64,000 nucleotides of DNA from Haemonchus contortus (taxonomy: Eukaryota > Nematoda > Chromadorea > Rhabditida > Trichostrongylidae), in contig LS997563.1 of the NCBI GenBank assembly GCA_000469685.2, forward strand, positions 34,688,468 to 34,752,467. The letters are read 5' to 3'. Numbering within the stretch: the stretch's first letter is position 1; each line of letters begins with the position of its first letter. Under the pieces are notes generated by a model. It did not search any database. It had not been told where the DNA came from and was given only the letters and a program-made list of their open reading frames with translations. Below are positions 13,143 to 22,990 of the stretch, one piece after another. The position numbers and the translations under genes are program-made.

Positions 13143-13889
13143 CTCATTCTTAGCATGCTTTTTGATGTTTCTGTCAGGACATTAGTTTCCACAGTTTCGA
13201 TCTGCCAGCAGGATTACTCGCAGATTAGTATCTTCCATCACAGCCTCCCTGAAAGGTATTAGAGCCAAACGAAGGACCACCTGCCTACTGAAAAATGAAC
13301 TGCACAAACTCTACCGAAAAAAATCGCGTTGTTGTCCATTCGACTAAACAGGGACATTAAAAGAATTGAGTACTGGCTCTTCGACTTTGCTTCCAACCGT
13401 TGTCTTGGAAATTTTGGCACTGGAACAATATCTGATCCGCTTAGGCCGTGGAAGATCTAACTCTCTCTCTCTCAGCGTTTCCTGATCCCTAACTCTTGGT
13501 CATCAGCATTATAGAGCCACAGATTTGAGACACAAAGACAAACCATTTGAAAAATGAATTCAAACATTGTAATGACATCCCTTTGACTCATTCCTGGGTT
13601 GGGGGATCTTGCCGAAGGCGTGTGAAGAGTCCCATGTCGAGCAAACTTTATGATTGTGGGAGATCTACAATTCTCGTGGGTCTTCGACGTTGTTGTAGGT
13701 CTGCAACAATCCCATGGGAGATTCATGCAAGAAAGAGGTAGTTTATCAGACTCTCATAAAATGAGCCCGCACGTGGAGTCTTTCTTATACGGTTTACCAC
13801 TTTATCGTATAGATTTATAGGCATTTTCCATATAAGAAAAACTTACTAGACATTTTTGAGCTAAGGTGGGGAGCGTTAAACACTATAAA

Positions 13890-14115
13890 GCCACTGCCAA
13901 GGGAGCGTATCCTAACTTGGTATCCACTTAGGTCAACCAAACCTTTCATCCCTTCGGGGTCAAGTAATTGACCCTGGAAGGATGAAAGCCCTCACTTGAA
14001 TGTTGGTTGTCCACCGCTAGCCGTTGTCTACCCCACAGACGCATTCAAAACCCGTGTACGATAGTGGATGGAAGTCAATTGCGGTGCAGCATAACAAACA
14101 GGGGATCGACAAAAA
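13890..14115 (+). repeat. SINE-like family A, partial decayed copy
   Basis: The middle block (AACCAAACCTTTCATCCCTT), the 'GGTTGTCCACCGC' block and the tail GGATGGAAGTCAATTGCGGT are clear. The tRNA-like head is largely lost. Confidence 0.65.
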
Positions 14116-14737
14116 ACCTTAAGACACCTCAGATATCCGTGGATTGGGACTGCGATCTCCGTTTCTAATCATGCCGGATACGGGAGCCAGTCCCTACAAA
14201 CAAGGCTCAAAGCCAGAAGACTTCAACCTTCAAACTTTATTCAAAGATCATTTTAAGGCCACTTGACTGCACGGCGTGAGGAATTTCCAGATCTTTTGCT
14301 GCAAAAATATTCTACGAAAGATAGACGTGGAGCCTCTTCCATAGAAGTTGAAACAAGTCGATGGTCAGGATATTCAAAAAAAAGAAACAAAGAAGAAATA
14401 AATGCTCTACGAAACACTGGTCGCTGGTTGAAAGGCTTTGTTTAGTAGACGTCCCGAAGAAATCGTCGTCTTAAAGGACCTAGAAATAGTTCGGAGCTCC
14501 TGGTAGGTGGCTCGGCTGACCGAGAGTCCAAATGCTCTAGGGTATTTGCAACAACTCTCGGAGATGTGGAAAATCTTAGACAAGAAATCTACCTTCTGCA
14601 GTCCCACCAGTATTGTCGTCCCACTCGATCACATGAACAACAGCAATGAGACAGCATTGTTGACCACTGGAAGTAGAAAACTGACGTCCCCCTTTGAGTA
14701 TACCTTACACAGTAGTTTGCACTATCCGCCTTTCTTT

Positions 14738-15226
14738 CAAAGCACAGTTCACGGTAAAAATGGTTTCTGAGATCCTCCACAGGATGAATGTGAGGCCCCA
14801 CTCATACCATATCTTACCACCATACTAGGGAGTTATAAAGGCTCAAAGATTGGCTCGTACATATCCTCGGACGAGTTCCACCGGCATTATAAAGCCTGCA
14901 CCGATCACAAGGGAATCCATGTAGGAAGCTAAAACAACAGTCATGACCCATAGCGACAGTGAAAGACAGTCTGTACAGTTCTGGCTGGATGTAGTCAGCT
15001 CTTTGTGCATTTGCAATAACTGAAAACTCGTCCGAGCACTCCTTCCATGTTATTTTCGTCATGGCAATCCCGTCCAATCTCTATTTTGCCTACTTTTGGA
15101 AGCCATATTTTTCTCGAAATCCGCGATTTCTCTCTCTTTCTTTACTACCGACGAACCATTCCCAATCTATAGCTCCGCTTTTCGATTAAAAACGGGTACC
15201 TCGAAATTATTGTGAACTGTGCCTTC
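14738..15226. mobile_element. MITE, AGGCAC family, older copy
   Basis: Left end AAAGCACAGTTCACGGTAAA; right end the inverse of AAGGCACAGTTCACAATAAT. The target site has decayed on both sides. It shares subterminal sequence with the 9176-9716 copy, so the two represent one longer subfamily distinct from the short hairpin at 17580. Confidence 0.75.
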
Positions 15227-17579
15227 TAGGTTGGGCGACCACTTTTGAAGTATGTCGCCAGGGGCTGGAAACTTCTCAACTCGCAGCTCTTCTAACACAT
15301 GAGCCATTAGATCATTCACTTACTGCTTGTTGTCCTAGAGAGAATCGAATCAACCTCACTTCCACGAATTTAGAATAATTCAAGTTAAATGCATACTCAA
15401 GGGTGCAAATTTGGACTAACCATAAGTATTGTAACTGCATATTAAACTTCCCAGAGGACCCCTGATGGCGTTTATTCGGTAAAAAAATACATGCAGCTTT
15501 GCGCCATGCTGCTGCAGAGCCACTATAATAGCCAGAAGCGCCCCATTTTCACAACACATGCTTCAATGCTGCAAATCCTTTAATTTGTACCCGTTCCTGG
15601 TCTCTTGAATGAATTCCATTCTGTCCTGCTTTTCCGGATCATTTTGCGCCTTTCACCTAATCCTAAAACACTATTTACGTATGTAAACAACACAGCGTTA
15701 CTCTCCCTGGTCAGTGGAAATAAACAGGTCTCAGAGGTGCTCATTGTTTACTGCAAAAGCTGTAGTAGGGAAGGACCATGGCACTCACCAAAAAGGCACT
15801 CATTCGGTCTCCATTTCCGCACTAGCCTGAGAAAAAAGTTCTAAAAAAATGTTGACAAACACGTATGTGTTCAGCAAAAATCCTAATTCGTCCAAACTAA
15901 AAATAGTTCCCGTACTAGTCTGACGAAGGGCTGCTCAACGTTAAGTCATCTCTGTGACGCAGGTAGAGGAGCTTTTTCAGCGATTTGGAAGCCTAATGCA
16001 AAGTTGCGCCTGCATTTGCATATTTTCATAGATCACTTTTAATTTTTCCCGATGTCCCGATGAAAGCTCCTATGACGGCGTTTTCTTCATCGGCTTTTCC
16101 AACAGATTCCTCTGACGATAGGCTCTTGACTCTAGTATACTAGCTGTACACGCCCAGTGTAGGGGCCGACTGGAGTATTGTGTTCAGTTCGCGTTCAGTT
16201 CGCGTGTCTTCCTACGGAGCATTTTCACACGGGATTTTTTGGTCATAAGACAGCTAAGACCTCTTTGATTTCAGAGCTCCTATAGATCTGAAATTTTCCG
16301 AGTCCCACAAATACGAAGCACTGGGTCCATTGTTCCGACTATTTCCATCTCGCATGTAGTACCCTATAAGATTTACTCCTTGTCAAATTCCCTCTCCTCT
16401 TCCGCCGGCATTTCTTTCGCTTTACTGTCCTGAACCGTGAATTGGATGAGGCTGCATCGAATTCTCGGCACAATGCTGAACATAGAAACATACCTGTTAT
16501 ATCCTACTTCATCTATGGAATGAAAGAAAAAATTAGTGGGGATTCCCAATAAGACCTCCCCGTTTTTATCCATCTCCGTTTTATTTGGAACATGGGAAAG
16601 TAGTATTACTCTCTAAAACATGAGAAAAGTTGTGTTCACACTTTAGCGAGGCCAATTAACTGTCCTATCGTTCCATTCTTGATCGCCAGCAAGACGTCAC
16701 AAATCGGTTCTTAGCTCTCGTAATAAAGTCTAAGAAATAAGCAATTGCTCAGCAGTTGTGTTATATGGATAAATACTTGAGATTCCCCCTTGAGAAATCT
16801 GCCGAAAATTTCCTTCAGCACATTCTGGACATTATTAAATTTTCGGCAAGCCCATTCTCGAAAGGCTGTTTTCATTAATGTCATGGAGGAAGAGGGTCAT
16901 AATCAGATCTCTCTGCCACCAGACCCAAATCCTTCACGTCATTTGCGCAAATGATGTCAGTCAATGAGTGACTGGCTGTTTCTTTGGCCTATACTTTGGT
17001 CTAGTGTTTTTATTTATCCTTGTGTTTGTCCCTCACGTCTCCCACCCGAATTATGCCAGCCACCGTCATTTCCTTCATGTAATTTCACTAGTTTTTTTTT
17101 ATTCTGTAAAAAAGGTAGACAGACGAACACTATTATGCTGTGAAACAGAATTCGTCTATCAACTTTGTTGCATTTCACTTCTGTCAAAGCAAGCCGAGAC
17201 AACAGCACCAATTTACGGTCTTTTAATGGGGTCTGTTGTCATCGATGACGCAAATCAACAAAAACGATAACCCTATTCACGCAGTTCATAGGCAAATTCA
17301 AAGCGAATGACAGCCTCAATTGAGGATTTAGTTGAGGTACTTCATAGATTGAAGGGTTACAGATATTGTTCAAGCTCTGAATCTATTCACTTTCGCTCTC
17401 AGGATTTTTGAAGCTACATCCGATACTTTTTAACCATTTCATTTGTTTCTTCATTTGGGCCTGAGGGTAAGGTATTCCATAGCAATCCCTCTTGAAACAT
17501 CCCATTTAGGCTCAGAAGATAACTAGGATGTTCAACTATAACGTCACATTAAGAAACAATTATGCCTATATGTGCCAAG
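15227..17579. other. No feature recognised
   Basis: Contains a short tandem repeat (GTTCAGTTCGC twice near 16187-16203). Frames up to 100 codons at 16968-17270 show no conserved-looking content. Confidence 0.5.
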
Positions 17580-17738
17580 TTAAAGGCACCGTTCGCGATG
17601 ATTCAATGGGCGGATGTGTCGATGACGTGTCCGCCTCTCATTCGATGTCATGTAAGGCAGTCTGACGTGGCGTCGAATGAGAGGCGAACACGTCATCGAC
17701 ACACCCGCCCATTGAATCATCGCGAACGGTGCCTTTAA
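17580..17738. mobile_element. Hairpin MITE, AGGCAC family, TTAA-flanked
   Basis: TTAA at both edges encloses arms of about 62 bases that are inverse complements with two differences, separated by about 27 bases. The ends read AGGCACCGTTCGCGATGATT. The whole unit can fold into one long stem-loop. It shares its end sequence with 2518-3097, 9176-9716 and 14738-15226. No coding capacity. Confidence 0.92.
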
Positions 17739-17742
17739 ATGT

Positions 17743-18042
17743 CTAAAAGTTCAAAGATTTATCCAAAACAGTATTATTCAGGTACAGTCCTGAGCTGCAA
17801 GGCCCAGAAGCAATGAAGACTTCAATTGATGGAGTAGACACTCGAAATGAGTCCCTTATAACCAATGCTGCGTATTCTGATGGGGTGAAGAACATCTCAA
17901 GAGATGCAGCAGCAGCGCTTTTGAAAACAGCACGTTCGTAGATGCCACACCAGCTAATTTCAACTTTCTTCCATTCCGTTAACGTACCAGAATAGCCACA
18001 TCTACTAGAACGATCACGTCTAAAGTGTGGAAGCTTGGCCAT
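17743..18042 (-). CDS. Unrecognised 99-codon ORF abutting a MITE
   Basis: A minus-strand frame with RRDRSSRCGYSG, then KKVEISWCGIYERAVF and AAAASLEMFFTPSEYAALVI. It ends almost at the right edge of the hairpin MITE (17738), so it may have been cut by the insertion or run into it by chance. No domain recognised. Confidence 0.22.
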   Translation of the reverse strand: MAKLPHFRRDRSSRCGYSGTLTEWKKVEISWCGIYERAVFKSAAAASLEMFFTPSEYAALVIRDSFRVSTPSIEVFIASGPCSSGLYLNNTVLDKSLNF

Positions 18043-18104
18043 AAACTCTTGATCTGGAATAATTCTTAGCCAGGTTTGAACACGAGACTGCTACAGGTGT
18101 ACGC

Positions 18105-18786
18105 ATGGCCCCCCAACACTTTCAGATTCTTATGCTCTCTGCTGAAAGACCTATTATTGCGATTTCCCTTACATCAGCTACAACAGTGCTTTTTGAGTTG
18201 CTTCATTTTGGTCTCAATCAGACTATGGATAGCTTATTAGTCGTTCAATCCACAACTCGCAAGATGGTATTGTTTCGGACGTCCCAAACCCTCCGCAACA
18301 ATGAAGCTATCATGGAAAGCATAAGACCCTATAGGGCACATAATGCTCTCCTTGTTGAGCGACAGCGATTCCGCTAACGGCAACGCGAAGTTCAGCGCTA
18401 CAATCAGAGATTGAAAAGAGGTTTCTTCCAAGAATTCCAACACCCTCTGGGCTCAAATAGGTCATTTGTGCCCTCGAGCTGCAACACTATTTCATCAACG
18501 ATCTCAGTGTTTTGAAAAACATCTACGATGCGGAAATAGTGAAAAAGATCAGAGAGCTTCTGAGCCTTTCATGTTTTCAGTAACGTTAACTTATTTGGCA
18601 CCATCCAAAAAAAATTATGGCCACTTCGATTACGGTAACCAATGTTTAATCTTTATGTGCCCTGAATGTTGTCAACGTCAACGCAAGTTTCATAGATTCG
18701 TCACGATTCTGGCTTCTTCGAGAATTAGTATGGACCAAGGCTTGCTGAGAGCTCCGATTCTAGTGGCACCTCAAAGTAACATCTAA
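18105..18786 (+). pseudogene. Unrecognised plus-strand frames, possibly decayed coding sequence
   Basis: A 90-codon frame (18105-18377) and a 106-codon frame (18466-18786) lie close together. The second contains FMCPECCQRQRKFHRFVTIL, a Cys pair in a basic context. The first frame can be read onward past its stop for about 40 codons (QRLKRGFFQEFQHPLGSNRS), which suggests a decayed longer frame. No family named. Confidence 0.22.
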
Positions 18787-18879
18787 TCAATACTCATTCG
18801 CCCTCCTTGACCACTTCCAATCCCTCCCCCTTCATCTCATATGCTAGTGCGTGGTCTCAGAGCTGTGTTTTGGCTACGA

Positions 18880-19195
18880 AAGAACGAGGCAATCGGAAAC
18901 CTGCCCACATTTTCACTGACACCTAGCGCTCTTCTGATGGTCACAGGTTCGAATCTCGGACCGACTCCTCCTGGGCCAACCAAGCTTTCCATTCCTCCAG
19001 AGTCGTCGATTGATTGTTTTCCTCCCAGACTAGTCTTGGAGGATAAAACTACTGACTTGTACATCGGCTAACCACCGCAAGTCATTGTATGGGCCACATA
19101 CGCATTCAATATGCCACTACGATTCTGAATGGAAGTCGAATGCGGTGTGGCATCCCTCAGACGGGGTGGTTATCGACCCACGACGTTATCCTTTA
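18880..19195 (+). repeat. SINE-like family A copy with kept B box
   Basis: TGGTCACAGGTTCGAATCTC preserves the B box, whereas the A-box part upstream is altered. Middle (CCAACCAAGCTTTCCATTCC), GACTTGTACATCGGCTAACC and the tail ATGCCACTACGATTCTGAAT are well conserved; the copy ends near GTTATCCTTTAC. Confidence 0.8.
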
Positions 19196-19934
19196 CTTTG
19201 ACCTATCGTTTTCTCCTCCTCAATAGTAACGCATGGAGCCCTTCTGATCTAAGCTCGGATGGCAGTCAGTAGGCAGGTGCCTGAGTCTTAGTTGCTCCGT
19301 CCCATTTCAATTACGCAATACCCACCGAATAAGTTAAGCATTTTTATGAATATATGGAATTGACGGAGAATAAGCTGGCGGATCCCTGGCATTGTGCGCT
19401 GAAGTTGTAAGTTCAGAGAATGCTTAAGGAACTCAACATGATTGACTTACTTGTCGCTTTTTTGAGCTCTTTATATTAGCGAAGCTCTCTGCATTAAGTG
19501 AGCTCTCAACCAGGAACTAAGTGAATCTCACGGATCAGTTGCTAAATATTGGGTTTGTACACCACCCACACTCCAAATTCCAGCCCCGAATGCAACATCA
19601 TTCCTCTGAATATAGTTTGTGTATTGCCGAACAACTGAGGTTTTATTACCCTATTCATATCTCCTTATTTTGCTTCTAACTTTATTCAAAGTCAAAGCGC
19701 TCGTCACAAACCTCCGACAACCTGTTGTTTGACTAACTGATTGTTGTGTTCTGTAAGGAACTTCTACGATTCTTCCTTATTTGTAGGGCCTTCTGAACTC
19801 ATCGCTCGACTGAAACCCTGAATTTATTCGATTCCGGAGCAAGTCTATTTTGGAGAAGTTTTTGTCATTGTCGACATGAGACATACGTGACTTCACAAAT
19901 GCCAAATTTTATGGCTTATCTACCGGGTATGGGT

Positions 19935-20182
19935 ACATTCACCCAAAACTGGATGGGCGCGGCAAATCGCGCGGCGAAATCGGTGGCGTTTCGAAAGACT
20001 TTAGCGCCTATCATTGGGGCCCAAGTTCGAAGTAGAGTCGATAAGTAGGATTATCTGACCATACAAATATACTCCACTTCAAGTTTGCGCCTCTAGGATA
20101 GGTGCCAAAGTTGTCCTAAATGTCTAAATGTCACGAATTTCAGCGCGCCACTTGCCGCGTCCATCCAGTTCTGGGTGAATGT
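19935..20182. mobile_element. MITE with ~45-base inverted ends (ACATTCACCC)
   Basis: Left end begins ACATTCACCCAAAACTGGAT and the right end is its inverse with scattered changes, extending about 45 bases inward through a GGCGCGGCAA-type block. 248 bases, no coding frame. The target duplication is not clear, so the superfamily is not assigned. It lies only about 13 bases from the tail of a minus-strand SINE copy at 20196. Confidence 0.75.
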
Positions 20183-20195
20183 TCCGTCCCCCCTT

Positions 20196-20393
20196 GTCTA
20201 CCCCGTCAACGGGATGCGCCTCCGCACTCGACTCCCATTCAGGATCGCAGTAGCTTACAAGACGAGTCCATTGCCTATTAAAAGAACTCTAAGGAATGGA
20301 TGGCCAGGTTGTTCTAGGGAAACGTCGATCAAGGATTCGAACCCATGCTCGTGCGCGTGTGATATCGAGTCAATCACCACTACACTACCACCC
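20196..20393 (-). repeat. SINE-like family A, internally shortened copy
   Basis: Minus-strand copy: the inverse of the B box is seen at AAGGATTCGAACCCATGCTC, and the tail inverse at TCCGCACTCGACTCCCATTC. It lacks part of the middle, so it is about 200 bases rather than 290. Confidence 0.75.
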
Positions 20394-21731
20394 TACTTAA
20401 TCACCATTGCGAGCTGATACTTACCCAGTTGTGTGAACTCGCGAAACAAGCAGCTGGAGAAGCTGATTTCATTAGTGCCTGTTGAAAATCGCTGAGTGAT
20501 CGGTATCAGTTTGCATAAGCGTCAGTTCTTCCATCACAAAATGGAAACAGCTGCCGTCGGATTGTATGGGAGTTTTGCCTCAATTTTGCACGACTTGGTG
20601 GGGTCCAATAGTGCGCTCAGAATTTTTCAGTACTTTCCTGCCTGTGTTTCAGCAGGAAATGAAGAAATAAGTACAATAAACGAATTGGAAATAGGTAAAA
20701 AGCCGTATGACTAATACTGTACTGGGCACTCAGACCGATCTGAGCGCAGCCATCCGTGCAATAGTATTTATTCACTGAAGTAAAGCGAAGGAGGAAAAAG
20801 GTCTGATGATCAGACTCTGAAACTCTGAAAAACTCTGAAACTCTTCACATCTCCGCAATATCTTGGCCATGATAACGCTTGAAGTGAGCTTTCATATAGC
20901 AAATGAGAGGTTTTTGAATAGCTTCCGTTGCTCTCAAGGTGAGGTTCCTTGAAGCTTCAAAGCAACAAGTCAGGTTCGGGTGCTTAAAAATTTACCATCT
21001 TCCTGAACGATTTTGTCATTAAGGCCAAAAACTTTTTCACAACAGAAAGCTCTAACAAAACTGAAAAAAACTGTTTCTGTTTGTTTTGCAAACAAAAAAT
21101 ATTGCAATATTTTCCGGTCCATCAGTTATGCACATTAGCTTCATCGATGAACCGATGGGATGAGCTCAGTCGGTAAGAGCTCAGGACTCTTGTTCAAAGA
21201 TCTTTTGAGATCCTAATGGGGAGCTGATTGTTAGTCCCAGTTACTCTCAATGTAGGAAGTTGCTGAGCGTCACAATGCGATGAAGAAATCCTTGCTGATA
21301 GTTGGCCTGAGAAGGAATCACTTATGTTTAGCAATCCTCGATTTTCTTTCATCCCTGCCATCTTTTCAGCTCCATTTTCAGAAGTAACTCAACCCTTCAG
21401 TCTTCATGAAATCACCACACGCCTCTTTTCTGGCATCTAATCTCTTTTGATTCTATGGGCCTCTCAGACAGAAAGCTTTGTAACAAATCGCCAGTGGATC
21501 ATCCAATCCTACCACTATGCTCCTCACCTGGAGAATGGGTTGGGATGTCTGATCCACCTCTTAACTCGTTTTCCAATCGGATATCTTCGAAGAACTATCC
21601 AGTTTAAATGACTTCGATATGAGAAGGTGGAGTGGTCGTGGAGCTATAGTAGCGTAAAGTGTACTATAATATAAAAGTAATTGAATAGAGAAGAAAATAC
21701 TTTTTTGATGTTGCTATATCTCGCCTTGGGG
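20394..21731. other. No gene recognised
   Basis: Near 21158 a GATGAGCTCAGTCGGTAAGA stretch resembles a tRNA A box, but no B box or closing stem follows. A CTCTGAAA unit repeats four times near 20815-20845. Confidence 0.45.
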
Positions 21732-21823
21732 GTGCACCCTCGCATTCGACCTCGTTTCACGATAGTACTAGCAATTTGAATGCGAATGTTGCTCACACAA
21801 TACTTTGCGGTGGTCGTGTAGGT
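21732..21823 (-). repeat. SINE-like family A, 3' fragment
   Basis: Only the 3' portion is present (inverse of the tail: CGCATTCGACCTCG, then ACTTTGCGGTGGTC). It stops about 50 bases before the piggyBac-like MITE at 21873. Head absent. Confidence 0.6.
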
Positions 21824-21872
21824 GCTTTTACTCTTTTGCAAACAAATGTAGTGCCATCTAAACGAGTGTTGA

Positions 21873-22123
21873 TTAACCCTTTGACGATCTTTGACGACAT
21901 TGTCACCCACCGGTGGGTGCCTCTACGACTGGCGCATGGGATATTGGCACCCAATTTCGGGTACCACCATACTTTCTTATTTCTTACCAATCGCGAAATT
22001 TAGTAAGCTAGTGAAAGAATTTTCGGCTGGGACAGTGCCACCCACCGGTGGGTGCTAGTCACGGGCCAAAGGAGGGGAACGTGGTCCATCACGTCGAAAT
22101 CCGCATCGTCGTCAAAGGATTAA
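21873..22123. mobile_element. piggyBac-like MITE with TTAA target duplication
   Basis: TTAA lies at both edges (21873-21876 and 22120-22123). The left end reads CCCTTTGACGA and the right end is the inverse with one change (TCGTCAAAGGA). A TTAA target with CCCTTTGACG ends fits piggyBac-type elements. The 251-base element contains two exact copies of the 16-base palindrome CACCCACCGGTGGGTG (21904-21919 and 22039-22054). No transposase frame. Confidence 0.8.
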
Positions 22124-22615
22124 TTGGAGGCTTTTTCGGTCTAAACGGCTTTCAAGCTGACATTCGCTGATCAAACTATGGTGCTACTGTGATAGTGCTC
22201 GACATGTCACCGCCTTACTCCATAAAAAGTACCTACTCGGCAATAATTCAAAAGCATCCTGTAACTAAGTCGTGCATCTACACCGTCCCTTCACAAAATT
22301 CGTTGGAGGCGCTGAAAACTAGAAACTGAGAATAGGAGGTTGACTGATGACCTAGCCCTGGAAACACATGTCTTTGTCAGTGTAAGTGAGTCAAAAAAAC
22401 TGCCGCTCGTTTATCATTTCTGGTTCCTTCAACATCTTTCTTTTCAACCAGTGATGCTCGGCCGCAAGATGTTGTTGTAAATTACCGCCGATGATTGATT
22501 CTGTTTATTCCTTACTGCGTGAGTTCCCTCTTCCTCTTCAACCGTAGTCAATTTTCTTACACCAAGGCCTCACAAATTGTGACGATATTCTTATCAGGAA
22601 TGAATCCTCTTGCTG

Positions 22616-22990
22616 AGACACAGTGCTGCAAAATTGTTCTGAAAAAATTAAATTTACCATTTCCGCCGCTCACTCCAGGCAGTCCGAGACATCCAATTTC
22701 CCTCGTCACTCGAGCTCCAGTTCCATACACAGTGCCAAGAGTCAAAAATCTACGCTCTGGCGAAGTCGACTACGATATAATCCTCTCGGAGCGATAGATA
22801 ATGGAAGTGCAGTGGTGCAAGCTGGAACTGCATTGAACTGTTGAATGATCGTGAAAACGATAGAAGGCGGCGATATGACGATAACAAGGAGTCAGAGTCG
22901 TCGGCTGACTATAGCCACCTGGCATACACTTTGAAGTCGGCCAAACGACGCAACCCTGATGTTTTTGACGTGACTCGCATAAAAGTGAAA
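22616..22990 (+). pseudogene. Coding-like segment split over two frames, product unknown
   Basis: One frame is Ser-rich and basic (RHSSSSSIHSAKSQKSTLWR, then LRYNPLGAIDNGSAVV) and ends at about 22842. Immediately after, another frame of the same strand is highly charged (NDRENDRRRRYDDNKESESS, then TLKSAKRRNPDVFDVT). The composition change suggests one hydrophilic, possibly cytoplasmic, protein segment broken by a frameshift or an unseen intron. No family recognised. Confidence 0.28.
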
